Part shown: piece by piece, positions 9,644-20,477 of the stretch
How positions within the stretch are numbered: the stretch's first letter is position 1
Layout: each line of letters opens with the position of its first letter
Assembly (NCBI RefSeq): GCF_029784135.1
Contig: NC_073746.1
Span: forward strand, 950,136 to 1,014,135
From: Toxorhynchites rutilus septentrionalis
Lineage: Eukaryota; Arthropoda; Insecta; Diptera; Culicidae
DNA: 64,000 bases
Reading direction: 5' to 3'
The notes under the pieces: generated by a model
The model's input: only the letters and a program-made list of their open reading frames with translations
What the model was told of the DNA's origin: nothing
Database searches by the model: none
Translations under genes and position numbers: made by a program

Positions 9644-11475
9644 TTTATTTATTTATTGTCGTCAATCAAAATTGTAGACCGATACATTCTTAATACTACT
9701 TAAAACTACTTACTTAAAACTAAAAAAAAATCTAAAGAGTGCTGGCTACATATGGTTGGTTACATATAAAAAAAAATATTTTTTTTTATTTATTTATTTA
9801 TTTCGTCAAACAAGCGTAGACAAAATATGCTGCCCAAATATTACAGTGAAATTTAACTATATCTTATTCTATTCAGATAGTCTTTGAGCATTGACCTTGG
9901 CATGGTTACATCAATTATTTCACTGTGTTTGTTGCAGAGGCTCATCATACGATTAATAGGACTATATTTGGCATAATTCGTTCTTCGGTAATCTATGTAG
10001 AAAATGTTAGGGTTTCTCAGGTGTCTAATCGGTGCGTAAAAATTTAGGTTTCCTAATATTTCTTCTGAGTCCACTCGTTGTGTAAGGGTATATCAACACG
10101 ATCGAAGGCCTTACTAAAGTCAGTGTATAGAGCTTGAACTTGATTGCCATTATCCATTGCATTCAAAGTGAATGTGACAAATTCCAGCAAATTTGTTGTC
10201 GTTGATCGTCCTTTGAAAAAACCGTGTTGCTAATTCGTAATTCGTGTCTTTAGTTGTTGAAAAAGTTTTTGGTTTATTATGGCTTCAAACAGTTTTGGAA
10301 TGCAAGAAATAATTGCTACTCCACGATAATTTCTTACATGGGATCTATTACCGGATTTGAATATTGGTAGAGAGAAGAGAGTTTTTCCATATTTTTGGAA
10401 ACCTTTCTGATTCCAATGACTTATTGAAAAGCCATAAAAGTGGATGAGTTAATTCAGCTGCCAAATTTTTATAAAAACCGGTGGAATTCCGTCAGGAACT
10501 GGCCCTTCCGAGATATCAAGTTTATTTAATGCGTCAAAAATTTCAATTTAAGTTAGTTTTCTGACTCCAACATCACATGGGAATTCTGGAAGAAATGCAA
10601 AGAAGTCACGATCTCGGTCCTCCTCAGCTGTTACAATATAAACTTCTTGAAAAAATTTTGCAAAGACGTTGCAATTTTTTCTGGGTCATGCGTGATGGAA
10701 AACCATTGCTTTTTAATTTTGTTTTTATGTGATTAAAGAAACTTTTCGGGGTAGACCTCATGTCCGACTCTGTTTTTAAGTTGTAATCTTCAAAAGCGCT
10801 TTTAATAGTTGAGTTGAGCTGTTCGCAAATGTTCAGATATTTTCCGAGATTAGCGTCAGTTTTGTATTTCTTATAAAATTTATGTAGCTTCTGTTTTTTA
10901 TTTTTTAGATTCTTTATGTTTTGATTAAACCAAATCGGATATTTTGGGTTTATATTTCTCCTTTTTCGTTTTGTTGGTATCTCCTCCTCTATAATTTCAT
11001 TGATCATCGAGTAAAAAGTCGTTACTGCTACTTCAATATTTCCACACTTCAAATAAATCCTGCCAACTGATATAGTTAAGCTTACACCTAATTGATTGGT
11101 AATTTGCTTTAGTGTAATCAGAGACTTCCTCGAATTCATAATCAAATGGTTTTTGGGTGTTATCTTTAAATATAGAATATTCGATATCTGTGTGGAAAGC
11201 TTCATTTTTCCAAAGCGGAGTTAATGATTCAGTCACACAAAAATCTTCGGTCATATTTGTCAACAAGAAATCCAAGAAGCATTTCTGTTGATTATGAACA
11301 TTATTTATTTGATTCCAAGACCGGCTATTTTATCAAAAATAAATTGCAAAGTCTTATTATCACCAACAACTGGAAGCAAGATAAGTTCATTGTCAAAAAC
11401 AGTGATAAAGTCCGCATTTCGTTGATTGAAATCTCCGAATATATTATATTAGTTAGCAACATATTGTCCATATAG
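9644..11475 (-). mobile_element. 5'-truncated Jockey/CR1-like non-LTR retrotransposon
   Basis: On the minus strand the element runs from an endonuclease fragment (about 11475) through linker and reverse transcriptase to a C-terminal domain, then a 3' region with TTTAT-rich tails (about 9780-9800 and 9644-9660). The 5' half of the endonuclease and any ORF1 are missing, as usual for 5'-truncated LINE insertions. Clade assignment rests on motif wording only. Confidence 0.75.
9853..11475 (-). pseudogene. Broken endonuclease/reverse transcriptase ORF2
   Basis: Pieces appear in different frames, in order on the minus strand. An endonuclease end has GDFNQRNADF near 11430, then LTPLWKNEAFHTDIEYS near 11200. 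The linker region is 10624-11205 (for example NSTIKSAFEDYNLKTESDMR). Reverse transcriptase pieces include GFFKGRSTTTNLLEF near 10220 and LYTDFSKAFDRVD near 10120. A C-terminal piece (9853-10074) has FYAPIRHLR and NRMMSLCN. The FSKAFDRVD box is the first catalytic Asp motif of LINE reverse transcriptases. Several frameshifts make it nonfunctional. Confidence 0.78.
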
Positions 11476-11644
11476 TCCACAAATTAAAAAAAAAACAGAA
11501 AGAAACCAATTTTTTATTTCTTCCCGATATTTTTGTCCACTAACTCTCCACATGACAAGATAAAAATTTGTTCGTGAACTATTCCAAAACATGAGAGTTT
11601 AAGCTTTAAAATGATGTACATCTCTCCTTTATGCGTTCATCCTA

Positions 11645-12955
11645 TGTAGGGGAACCGCGGGTAATACGGACAGTGGGAGTAATATGGACTGGTGGTTGAT
11701 TTGTATATGTATTTTGAATTTCCGATTTCTCTTAATGAGAACACCTTCTACATGTTATTCTATAATATTCAAGCCACCCTATGGCAATGATTACTGATCA
11801 AAAGTGGGAAAGGGAAACAAAAACCGAAAATCATACATGATTCCGCGTGAGGATGTAATTTTAGCTGCTTCGATATTAAGCATTTTGAGTGGTTTAACCA
11901 TTTGCGGTCGTATTAAATTTGAACATGGGTATCGTACTGGTCGTAATTATTTTTACTTGAAAAAGCAGTGATGTATTACTTTGTGAGATTATATGCAGTA
12001 TATTCATAACTTGTGAGATTATGAAAGATGAACATGATTAATTTTTTTGGTTAACTTCAGATAAGTATTTACTAAACATGTGTTTCAATGTGTTACTTTT
12101 ATATAAAGATTATGTGTAAACATTTTTCTTTGTGTGATATCTTTCGAAACAGTCCCCAAAATGCAGCCCTGGTTTTCGTATATATCACAAACATAATTAG
12201 TTTGGTGTCTTCCGCCTTTAATCTTTCTGTTTGAACATACAGAATAATGCTCTTTACATCTACAATTGCCGCAATGTATAAAATTTTGCATTAAACCTTT
12301 CCTCAAGCATGGGTAACAACTATGTTTATATTTCGGTTTGTTAGTTAACAGAGAAGCGGTATTAGGCATGTACGGAAAAGTAAATTCATTTTTGAGTGGA
12401 AAATTTCAAATTATTGAAATAATTGTACTGGTGGGGTAAAACGGACAGTTGCCAGTGGGAGTGAGATGAACTGTGAAGAGTCTGTTTAATCTATTTCTAA
12501 GGAGTGCCTTGCGTCTATAAATGGAAATCAAATCGTCAAATGTGGACTGTTTAGAAGCTGACTGGAACCAAAGCAATATAGTTGAGGGTATGTCCGTTTA
12601 TACTGCTGAAATGCACGATATCACTTCTTGGTGGATTAATTGGATTTTTCAATCATTTAACTGATATTCGTGATGAGCTCACACCTTGGTTGAATAAAAT
12701 TTCTCTCGCGATTGATAAACCTCTACGCTTCATATTTTACAAACCTGTTCAAATGTTGTACTTTTCGGTATGTTTTAATTTTAGTAAAAAACATAAAAAA
12801 GATCTTTTTTGTAAAATATTTGACCAATTAGGTTGAAAAACAGTATATTGAATTGCAAGAAACTGCATCAAAGTTTTGGGAAACATGAGTTTCCAAAGAT
12901 ATAATTGAAGTTTTTCTTAACATGTCCGATGTACTCCCACCTCCCCTACGAAAAA
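11645..12955. mobile_element. Possible DNA element bounded by TAGGGGA ends
   Basis: The left edge reads TAGGGGAACCGCGGGTAATA followed by cggacagtgggag. The complement of the right edge reads TAGGGGAGGTGGGAGTACAT followed by cggacatg. An internal block near 12430 repeats the same wording (gggtaaaacggacag..gtgggagt). Matching wording at both edges suggests diverged terminal repeats, possibly with a TA target. Phrases like these are common in mosquito repeats. No transposase was recognised. Confidence 0.35.
12085..12369 (-). CDS. Hypothetical cysteine-rich ORF, 94 codons
   Basis: The minus-strand frame contains CYPCLRKG, then CGNCRC, then VCSNRK and VCDIY: about ten Cys residues in 60, spaced like a small zinc-binding module. 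It lies inside the possible terminally repeated element at 11645-12955, so it could be the leftover zinc-binding tail of a transposase. No family was recognised and the frame is short. Confidence 0.2.
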   Translation of the reverse strand: MPNTASLLTNKPKYKHSCYPCLRKGLMQNFIHCGNCRCKEHYSVCSNRKIKGGRHQTNYVCDIYENQGCILGTVSKDITQRKMFTHNLYIKVTH

Positions 12956-13018
12956 AAAAATTATTTGATTTGTAATGAAGAAAAATCGGCAATTACTTCT
13001 CGGGCAACCCAATTTTTT

Positions 13019-13245
13019 TTTCGGTTCCTCATCGAAGGTAAGGTTACCCATTGGTGATCGGAAACATTGAGCAATCGATCGAGCTAAATTTTCACTCTGG
13101 ATTCATGAGTTCATATTATGAATTCATCTCCATGCAGATTGATGCTTCTTCGTATATTCCCAACCGTGTTTGTTTTCCTGACTACATCAATTCCTCTGTA
13201 CATTTTGATCTGTTCATGAAGGAGAAAATCCATGAAATTTCATTC
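13019..13245 (+). mobile_element. Internal fragment of the I-clade LINE
   Basis: The 13051-13245 frame (ELNFHSGFMSSYYEFISMQI, then PNRVCFPDYINSSVHFDLFM) matches the I-clade LINE ORF2 at about 54600-54850, on the opposite strand, at roughly 90% of residues. DNA similarity starts near 13019. Both ends are missing, so it is a dead scrap between reverse transcriptase and RNase H. Confidence 0.85.
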
Positions 13246-13715
13246 TAATTTGGGTGAAATCAAACTCAACGATATATAGACGACGAAGATCTGATCATCC
13301 GTTTTCCTGTGATGATATTTTACACGTACGTGGGAAAAACCTTCTTCTATATATAAAGATTCAGGTACAAAAATGTAATGGTTGTAATTAATTAAAGGCG
13401 ACAATTCAAAAACTGGAATACTGTCAACGCTTCAAATGGTATATACTACCCATATGCTCCCGAAAACGTAATCCTCAAAACGTCTCGATGATTCTTTTGA
13501 TTATTTTCAATCCTTAAAAAGGAAGTTTCAAAGCAAGTGGATTCTCACAAAAGAATGAGCGCATTTTTTAATTTTACATTCTCTGTGCTTTAGTAAGAAA
13601 AATATAAATAGTGTTATGTATTTATTGTAACGCCAACTAAGGCTAACTAATTCATAGGATATATGACAAAAATAGGTGAGATGGGAAAAATATTATTTTC
13701 ATCATGCCGTAAATA
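13246..13715. other. Unassigned AT-rich DNA
   Basis: No gene or repeat partner was recognised between the LINE scrap and the tRNA-headed repeat. Confidence 0.3.
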
Positions 13716-14215
13716 GGGGGTCTCCGTAGCCACATTTGTTGCGCGTTCGCTTAGTAAGCGATCGATCGTGAGTTCAAAACTCAGGGCCCTCATTGACCAT
13801 CTTTGTGTTGTTACAGAATAGCTACGTCCACGCAACAATCATCAGCGATGGAGATCGATCCACGGTCGAATACAGATCGATTCGTCCATACAACTGCTCT
13901 GCTCTGCAAGAAACATCGGGCTGCTGTTCTATAAATAACTCAACAATGATCAACAACTGTCTCCGCTGTCCGGTCTAACTGGATAATGGAAGAACAGATA
14001 GAAAACTCTTACGCCTAAATGGCTACTGTGTAAATGTGTACCATATGCAATGGTATAGTAGGGAATAGTCTAACGCCGAAAAATGACAACTGTGTAATGT
14101 GTTAATTATAGATATGATAAACATGTGACATGTACACGATTAAAATTCACAAAATATAATACACGAAAATAAAATTCTAAAATGCTAATGAGCCTAAAAT
14201 AAACAAAAGGGATAA
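13716..14215 (+). repeat. tRNA-headed SINE candidate
   Basis: The start (13719 onward, GGTCTCCGTAGCCACATTTG) followed about 40 bases later by GAGTTCAAAACTC resembles tRNA A-box and B-box promoter elements with a tRNA-like stem region. A nonrepetitive body follows, then a run of AT-rich sequence ending near aaataaac. This layout fits a tRNA-derived SINE transcribed by RNA polymerase III. The exact 3' end is uncertain. The open frame at 13793 inside it is incidental. Confidence 0.5.
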
Positions 14216-14219
14216 AAAA

Positions 14220-14480
14220 GCCGTAAATATTATTGGAATTATTTCTAACAATCTGTTTATTCTGTATGAGACCCAAAAAATCTGAAATCTGTATCTACAG
14301 ATTCTTGGTTTCAAAAAGTCTAAAAAATCTGTAGAAATACAGATTATTCTGTAGATATGGTAACCCTGCTGGTGTGACCGATGTGCAGTATCACCCTGAT
14401 GTCGTCTATAGACGACATTCGCACACAGGTCGTGGCGCGGATGTCGCCTATAGACTACGCTCGTAGCGAAAGGGTTAATT
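14220..14480. repeat. Small repeats including a 20-bp perfect palindrome
   Basis: 14270-14375 alternates 'aaatctgta' and 'tacagat' phrases in both orientations, a degenerate repeat. At 14399-14418 ATGTCGTCTATAGACGACAT is a perfect 20-bp palindrome, and a partial copy (gatgtcgcctatagactac) follows at about 14440. This looks like a fragment of a dispersed repeat rather than a gene. Confidence 0.5.
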
Positions 14481-15443
14481 ACCCCGAAATGTGGTGGTCT
14501 CGAAAATCAAAAATCATCAATTTTGCGTGAGAACTGAATGTCAATGATCAGTCATATCTACGTCACCTGTCATTATTCATTTTATTCATACGGAACTGAT
14601 TTCATCGGACCACACAAACAGAACAGTGCCCAGCTCATAATTTTTCATCCACCACGCTGATACTGATTTACATTGTATCCGAATACGCTCCTACGAATTT
14701 AGAATGATAATTGTTCGATTTTTCTCTTTCGTTTCCAGATCTTTCAGATATTCACTCCCAACAAAAACCATACTTGTCTTCTTTTTGATCGGTTCTAAGT
14801 GGTGGTCTACACTATCTTGATTATTCACACCCATTTCAAATAATCTTAGCTGGATGTGACTGTCGTTTTGGGAGTGTTACTATTTGATCTTTTTCTATTT
14901 CATTCGTTAAACTACCCCCAACAACGCTTCATTAGGTAACTTCAATATGATTTGCGGCACGATTCACGCGGTTGAATCCCGTGCGTGTGCTGCGATGAAA
15001 ACGATCAAACTTCAATTCAACGCTTGCTTGTGCGAGAGAGTGTTGGCACACCATCGGACGCAACCGATCAACCCGTTTCAATCAATTATAGGATGCTCCC
15101 CAGCATTCGTCGGTCGCCGCCATCATCGCCAACCGATAACCCAGTAATCCGGTAGCCATCCACCGTAAACTAAATTAAAACACTTCCGAGCGGAGAGCTT
15201 AGAGTTTATGTTTCAACTCGTTAAGTTGTTATCAGCACACACGTAATACGCTATCTCGTAGTCCAGGCCCAGGCGCCTTCTGCCGGCGCGTCCCACCAAA
15301 CCCAACCCCATGGAAGTGAAAAGTTCTGAACGCAATCTTCCATTAGCTGCGAGATTCCGGGGAACTGACGTCCGCTTCGCATCATCCCGAGGCAACGCAC
15401 GGTGAATAATAGATTATTTAGCAGTTTATTTTTGGCACCGGTT

Positions 15444-15444
<1 letters not shown>
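14481..15444. other. Unassigned unique DNA
   Basis: No repeat pair or convincing ORF. 14940-15400 is somewhat GC-richer and could hold regulatory or exonic sequence, but no splice or promoter signal stands out. Confidence 0.3.
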
Positions 15445-15485
<41 letters not shown>

Positions 15486-15488
15486 GGC
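15445..15488 (+). repeat. (GA)n microsatellite
   Basis: Eighteen or so GA units followed by tagaggg form an uninterrupted purine tract. Such tracts can bind GAGA-type factors, but nothing here shows that. Confidence 0.95.
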
Positions 15489-16249
15489 GGCAGGTCAGTC
15501 ATGGTGAATTATTGAGAGTTGTTTATACATTTCACAGACGGCGTAGTTGTCAAAATATTTACGATTTCAGACGTTCTAAACGAACGACACACATAGGACT
15601 CGTACCCGAGGGTAGCAGTCAATGGTGAGGCTAGTCATTCAGTTTTATGCAACAAAAAAGGGCCAGTACATTCATTTCGACCTATTTTAATTTCGCAAAT
15701 TCGTGGACTTTAAGCGTCCATGCGATCACGAGGATGCATTCCGCCATCAAATTTAAATTTTTAACGAACGTCTGTTTCCGAAGTCCAGTTGTGTATTTTC
15801 TATTATTTCATCTTCTATTTTTTTTTCTTATTCGTGTTATTTTGCTCTTCTTCTTCTTCTTAATCCTGTTCATCTTCATATTTTTCATATTTTTGTTTCT
15901 AATTGTTTATCGACGAAAAAGTCGCCAAGACTCAGTGGGAACTAAACATGAAGTAACGGTAACTACTTGGGCTTTGGGCAACCGGCTTCTATGAATGTCT
16001 AGATTTTTCGAAGCTTCTCAAGCTGCGAAACGTATCTCTCTGGGGCCTCCGTTAATGCACTTTCCACCGTAGAACTGCTTTTGCTCTCTGCACCATAAAA
16101 CATTTTAAGCACTAAGCATATTTATATGGATGAAAGATTACTCCGTTCTGCAAGTCTCCGGTAGGTACCCTCCAATCCCAAAATTATATTTATCAAACGG
16201 TGTATAAATAATGTGAATCCACAAACTACAACCACGTTCTAGAACCTCA
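15489..16249. other. Unassigned DNA with pyrimidine-rich stretch
   Basis: About 15800-15905 is a T/C-rich run (ttcttcttcttctta and similar). Open frames through it are low complexity. No gene seen. Confidence 0.3.
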
Positions 16250-16370
16250 CAAAGCAAGCTTAGTTCTGATCCTGCACTTTCGCGCAAAAGCAAAGCTGAA
16301 GAAAAATATGACCTAGGCTAGAAGAAAAGAGATTTCATTCTAGTCTCGCTTTAGTCAACAATTTTGTTCA
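16250..16370 (-). repeat. Inverted copy of the repeat at 19638
   Basis: Its complement reads gttgactaaagcgagacta, then tagcctaggtcat, then gcgcgaaagtgcaggatc, matching 19638-19770 in the same order at roughly 80% identity. The pair is 3.3 kb apart in opposite orientations. Confidence 0.7.
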
Positions 16371-17339
16371 GATGTAATGTTGGAACTAGTTTTCTAATTG
16401 AATTTCCTGTTATGAGATATTTGAAAAACAGATGAAACTTAAATGAAACCATTGGAAATAATAATAGTCTGTTTTTAAAGGCTTTTTTGACAAATTCATT
16501 CGCTATTTTCTTTTTTCTTCCATTGGCTAAATATTCCCACTGAATTTAGATCGGGAATGTGAATTGATCATTCCGGCAAATCAATTGTATGGGTATCAAA
16601 CCATAATGTTGTAATTAAACTGGTGTGAATGCGATTTACGAAACGATTTGTTGAGACTTTCTAGTACTTTGCTCTAAATGGGTTTAATCAATTTTTCATC
16701 TCATATCATTTTCATAATATAATCTGATCTCACCTTACAAGATATAAACCCCAAACCAAACTGAGAATTGAGACAAAGTTTAGCAATGACCTTCGGTATG
16801 TACTAAGCTTAGCCATGTTTTTGGAGGTGGCGGACTATTACTCTCTAATTAGTCTAAATTTTTTGGCATCCTGGCCGATACCAGCGTTGAGAACATCGAT
16901 AACGATTTTGATTTCGTGTGCTGAGCAATAATCGTACTTTAGATCTAGCTAAATATCACTCATCGTTCACGTTTTCGGTGTTATCTAGATGGAAGCTTTT
17001 ACAGTCAACGTTTTTTTTCTTGGGGATTCTCCTATATACCTTCAATCGATTGAAAATGGGTGTCTTGAAGTGATAGTGTGAGTTTGGGAAAAGAGAAAAA
17101 AACGACCTGGAACCATACCAGGTGAATACGGTGATTGTTCAATGATATTTGTTGTGTTTCAGAATAGAAATTTATTTACAATTTGTTCACCTTCTGAGAT
17201 GGCGTTTTATCTTCATGAAAACACAATTACCTTGATGTTTGGTACTTCGATTTAACTTGTTCGGTTTCGTTCGAGTTGGCTGGCGACATTCCGAGCCAAT
17301 TTTAGTTCCAATTTTTTTTTTCTTAGAGCTTTGTAATAT
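16371..17339. other. Unassigned AT-rich DNA
   Basis: No gene, repeat pair or RNA was recognised. Confidence 0.3.
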
Positions 17340-18480
17340 ATGATAAGTCCTGGAAGTCCTACAAAATACCCGTCAACTGCTGAAACTTGTTTTTCATTTA
17401 ATGAAGAACGCTCTTACGTACAATATTTTTGAGTGTTGAGAACTGATGAAAGTCGGAGGGACCCAGGATTAGCGGAAATTGTGGATGCGTTCGTTTTGTA
17501 ATACGACCAATATCGCTCCTAGAACATCGCTGAAATGTTAAGATGTCAATGTGTTGGTGTTTTTTTAGTTTCGAATCTGAATAAAAAGGATTCGTCCACT
17601 TTGCAGTTCGTAGTGATAAACTCATGTCCCAAGGTATAGTTACGAGTTGACGCACAACTTCAGTTTTATTTTTTTGAAAACAGTTTTTGGATCCACCTTG
17701 TCAAGAGTTTTCTTAGGCTAATTCGTTGTTCAGAATATGTAACAGTCGTTCAGTAGGGACCGGTCAATAATCTATCACCCATTACCAAATCATGTATAGA
17801 ATTGATAATGTCATCAGTAGAATCACTTTTTGGAGTCTAGAGCGAGGATTATTCAAAATTGTAAAATTGTTGTACATTGTAGTATTGAAAAAATACATTA
17901 AAATTACGTACTGGTTTGCGAAACAGAAATGATAAAAAAACACACTTTATGGTGCAAAAACCTACATTATCATTCATAATATTTCTTCTATACGTTCAAT
18001 ACACTTTCGTCAGCGTTAGCTAAAATGATTCTCTGGAAGGCTTACAAAATACCCACCAACTGTGGCAAGAAGTTCTTCATTTGGTGAAGATCGCTTTTAT
18101 GTAGAATCTATATAATACTCACTCGAATTCGTTTTCGATCCATCTCGTCAATAGCTTCTTATTCATTGTTTCACGTTCAGTCAACCAACTTTTCGTACGT
18201 CTAGAGCAAAAATTATCTTCAAAACTTGAACAACCACGAGAAATTCTGAGCCCAGTTGAAAACCATGGTTGTTCAAAAAACAATTCATTCTAAAACACAC
18301 TATGGCACACACATCGCTTGCAAACGAAGCCCGACCGGACATATCGAGTCGAAATTTTGTGTGCGTCCATCACTACTGGAAGCCTACAAATGTCTAACAT
18401 TTAGACGAAAACTTTGGAAAAACGAGTTCTTCAGGTTTTTAAGGTGTCAGACCAAAGAAACCCTGGGTTTATATTAGATT
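17340..18480 (-). repeat. Two direct repeats, possibly mariner-like remnants
   Basis: 17345-17420 and 18030-18105 share the order ctggaag.c.tacaaaatacc, caactg, ttcatttggtgaa/aatgaa, gatcgctttta/acgctctta. About 17690-17720 and 18147-18175 share gatccacctTgtcaa. Read on the minus strand both give (G)YFVxLP, which resembles the C-terminal wording of mariner transposases, but stops are frequent and no catalytic motif remains. The repeat is real; the mariner reading is tentative. Confidence 0.35.
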
Positions 18481-18550
18481 TTTGTAAATCGGAAATTTTT
18501 TTGCCGAGCATATCAAAAGATCAGCATGGTATGCATTCAAGTTATTGATA

Positions 18551-18801
18551 CAGTGGAAGCCCGATTATCCGCGGAATAGTCGGAAAAGCTTACCGCGAAT
18601 AACGGAAATCGCGGATAACGCAATGAAGGACTAAAAATGAGGTACAAACACGAAAAAAAGATGTTTCAGCATGAAAACTATGTTTTATCCATACAGAAAT
18701 TACTAAACTATCCATCCATAATGTCGTGTTCACCAGTGGCCAAATAATGTAAAAGCCATGACCCAAAAAAAATCCACTCGTGGATAATCGGGGTTCTACT
18801 G
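18551..18801. mobile_element. 251-bp pogo-type MITE
   Basis: The left end CAGTGGAAGCCCGATTATCC matches the complement of the right end (CAGTAGAACCCCGATTATCC) at 18 of 20 bases, and TA lies on both sides (18549-18550 and 18802-18803). The interior repeats 'cgcggata'. CAGT termini, TA target and iterated subterminal motifs are typical of pogo/Tigger derivatives. No coding capacity. Confidence 0.85.
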
Positions 18802-18803
18802 TA

Positions 18804-19637
18804 TATATTTTCACAAATTCCTGAAGTCACATGCCTGAATCATGCAAGGCTCGACACCTCAAAAACCATCAAGATAAAAATTATCAAACGTATTACCTGA
18901 AAGTAAACATTGGGCGCAATTTACATTTTTTTCTAAAGTTGAGTTCATCATTCGGTATGAAAAGATCCAAGATCGGTCAAGTGGCTCAAAATGTTTGTTT
19001 CAAAGCGTGGTCTAAATACATAAAGTGGAAAGAAAATAAATATTTCAAAAACGAGAAAATATAAGAGATGGACAGGACACGACTACCGTGTCGACGTAGA
19101 ACTACGGAATTATTTGATTCAATTTGCTTGCCGGTTTTTATTTTAGAATACATCAAACTTTAGAAATAACACTACAGTAGAATGCTTCGGCGATCCTGAA
19201 AAGGGCCGATGGTTTACGTGAATTTGTACAAGCGGCGCAAGATGGTTGATTAATGATTCATTCTTGTTCTCGCAAGAACAATACACAAGCCATACGTCGG
19301 AAGTTGGAGCTCGTACTTATTGCCAAAACACGAGCTCTAATGAGTATACATCTCGACATAAGAAGCTGATACATACAGCGGCAACAGTCGTTTTTATATT
19401 TTTTCCACCACCATTCGTATGTGTGATTCAACCGTTCACAAACACTCCACCTGACGGTATGAACCCCAACGCGTTGCACCTTTTTATCGAGCCTCTAACA
19501 CAGATTCGAAAACAAAAACTTAAAGAAAGATTAAAATTGCACTGCGATGTGAGATTTTCTCGCATCGACCTTCCGAAACGATTTTGCTCTCATACTTCGG
19601 GTCGGGCAAATCCTCTGTGTGTCTCTATTGGATGCTC
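18804..19637. other. Unassigned DNA
   Basis: Contains an ATG-initiated frame at 19246-19674 that runs into the neighbouring repeat and lacks recognisable domains. No gene supported. Confidence 0.3.
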
Positions 19638-19770
19638 GTTGACTAAAGCGAGACTACAATGGAATTGGGAATGAAATCTTTTTCCTTCTCGCCTAGGTAA
19701 TAGTTTTCTTCAGCCTTTTTCTGCGCGAAAGTGCAGGATCTGCACTGAGGATGCTCTGTGCATATTCTGA
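19638..19770 (+). repeat. Dispersed repeat, partner of 16250-16370
   Basis: Shares tgactaaagcgagacta, cgcctaggtaa and gcgcgaaagtgcaggatc with the complement of 16250-16370. The phrase near its end (gtgcaggatctgcactg..ctctgtgcat) also resembles about 31600 and 48220, so these may be parts of one family. Confidence 0.6.
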
Positions 19771-20267
19771 GAATGAATTATGAGGCAAACAGTTTTGCAA
19801 GTCTAATCAGCATTCAGAAACTGACTACAGTATTTATTTTGTGGCTTCGTTTACTTTCTTCTCTCGAATAGCATGATGCATGATGGGTTTTTTTCTCTGT
19901 TCAGGTTTCACACCTGAACCACCGCGTCCATTGTTTTAAACTATTGTGGTATGTCTCATTTTTTTTCTACTACGCTTCAAGTATATCCCTACTGCTTATC
20001 CCTTCCCGTTCTTCCCGCAATGGGCTGTTCTGATACCAATTTTTGACCTATCAGCATAGAACATGATTGAACCATTATGAACACTGGGGGTTGGTTAGTT
20101 GTTCGGCACAGTTTGAGGTACACAAATTGGACCAATCAGAAGGTGGGATTTTCGTTTAGCAAATGTATGATATATCAATTATTCAATAATTCATTAAAAA
20201 AAAATAAATATAATTTTCTTTGTTGTGATAAATGCGTACAAATATTTTCTATCGATTGATGCAAATA
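19771..20267. other. Unassigned DNA
   Basis: No gene or repeat partner recognised. A small inverted repeat (caggtttcacacctg) lies near 19904. Confidence 0.3.
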
Positions 20268-20475
20268 TCTCTTCTTCTTCTTCTTAAATGGCACTAACGT
20301 TCCTAGAGGAACTTCGCCGTCTCAACGTAGTATTACTTGCGTCATTTTTATTAGTACGTAGTTGAGATAACAACACGCCTTGAATGCATTATGAGTGGCA
20401 AGCTCTAGAATACGCGTGACCACAGTGTCGGAGGAAATTTCTTTGACGAAATATTCCCTCGACCAGAACGGCAAT
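20268..20475 (-). repeat. SINE-like repeat with (AAG)n tail, cut by the LINE
   Basis: Read on the minus strand it runs from TCGATTGCCGTTCTGGTCGA through a ~190-bp body to gttcctctaggaacgttagt and an (AAG)n tail (20271-20285 as TTC). The first bases look like the end of a pol III B-box (TTCGATTCC-like), and the sequence stops exactly where the I-clade LINE fragment starts. A shorter copy of its tail is at 4138-4192. Confidence 0.55.
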
Positions 20476-20477
20476 CG

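Noticed and set aside
19246..19674. 142-codon ATG frame
   Set aside because: It runs into the dispersed repeat at 19638 and has no recognisable domain.
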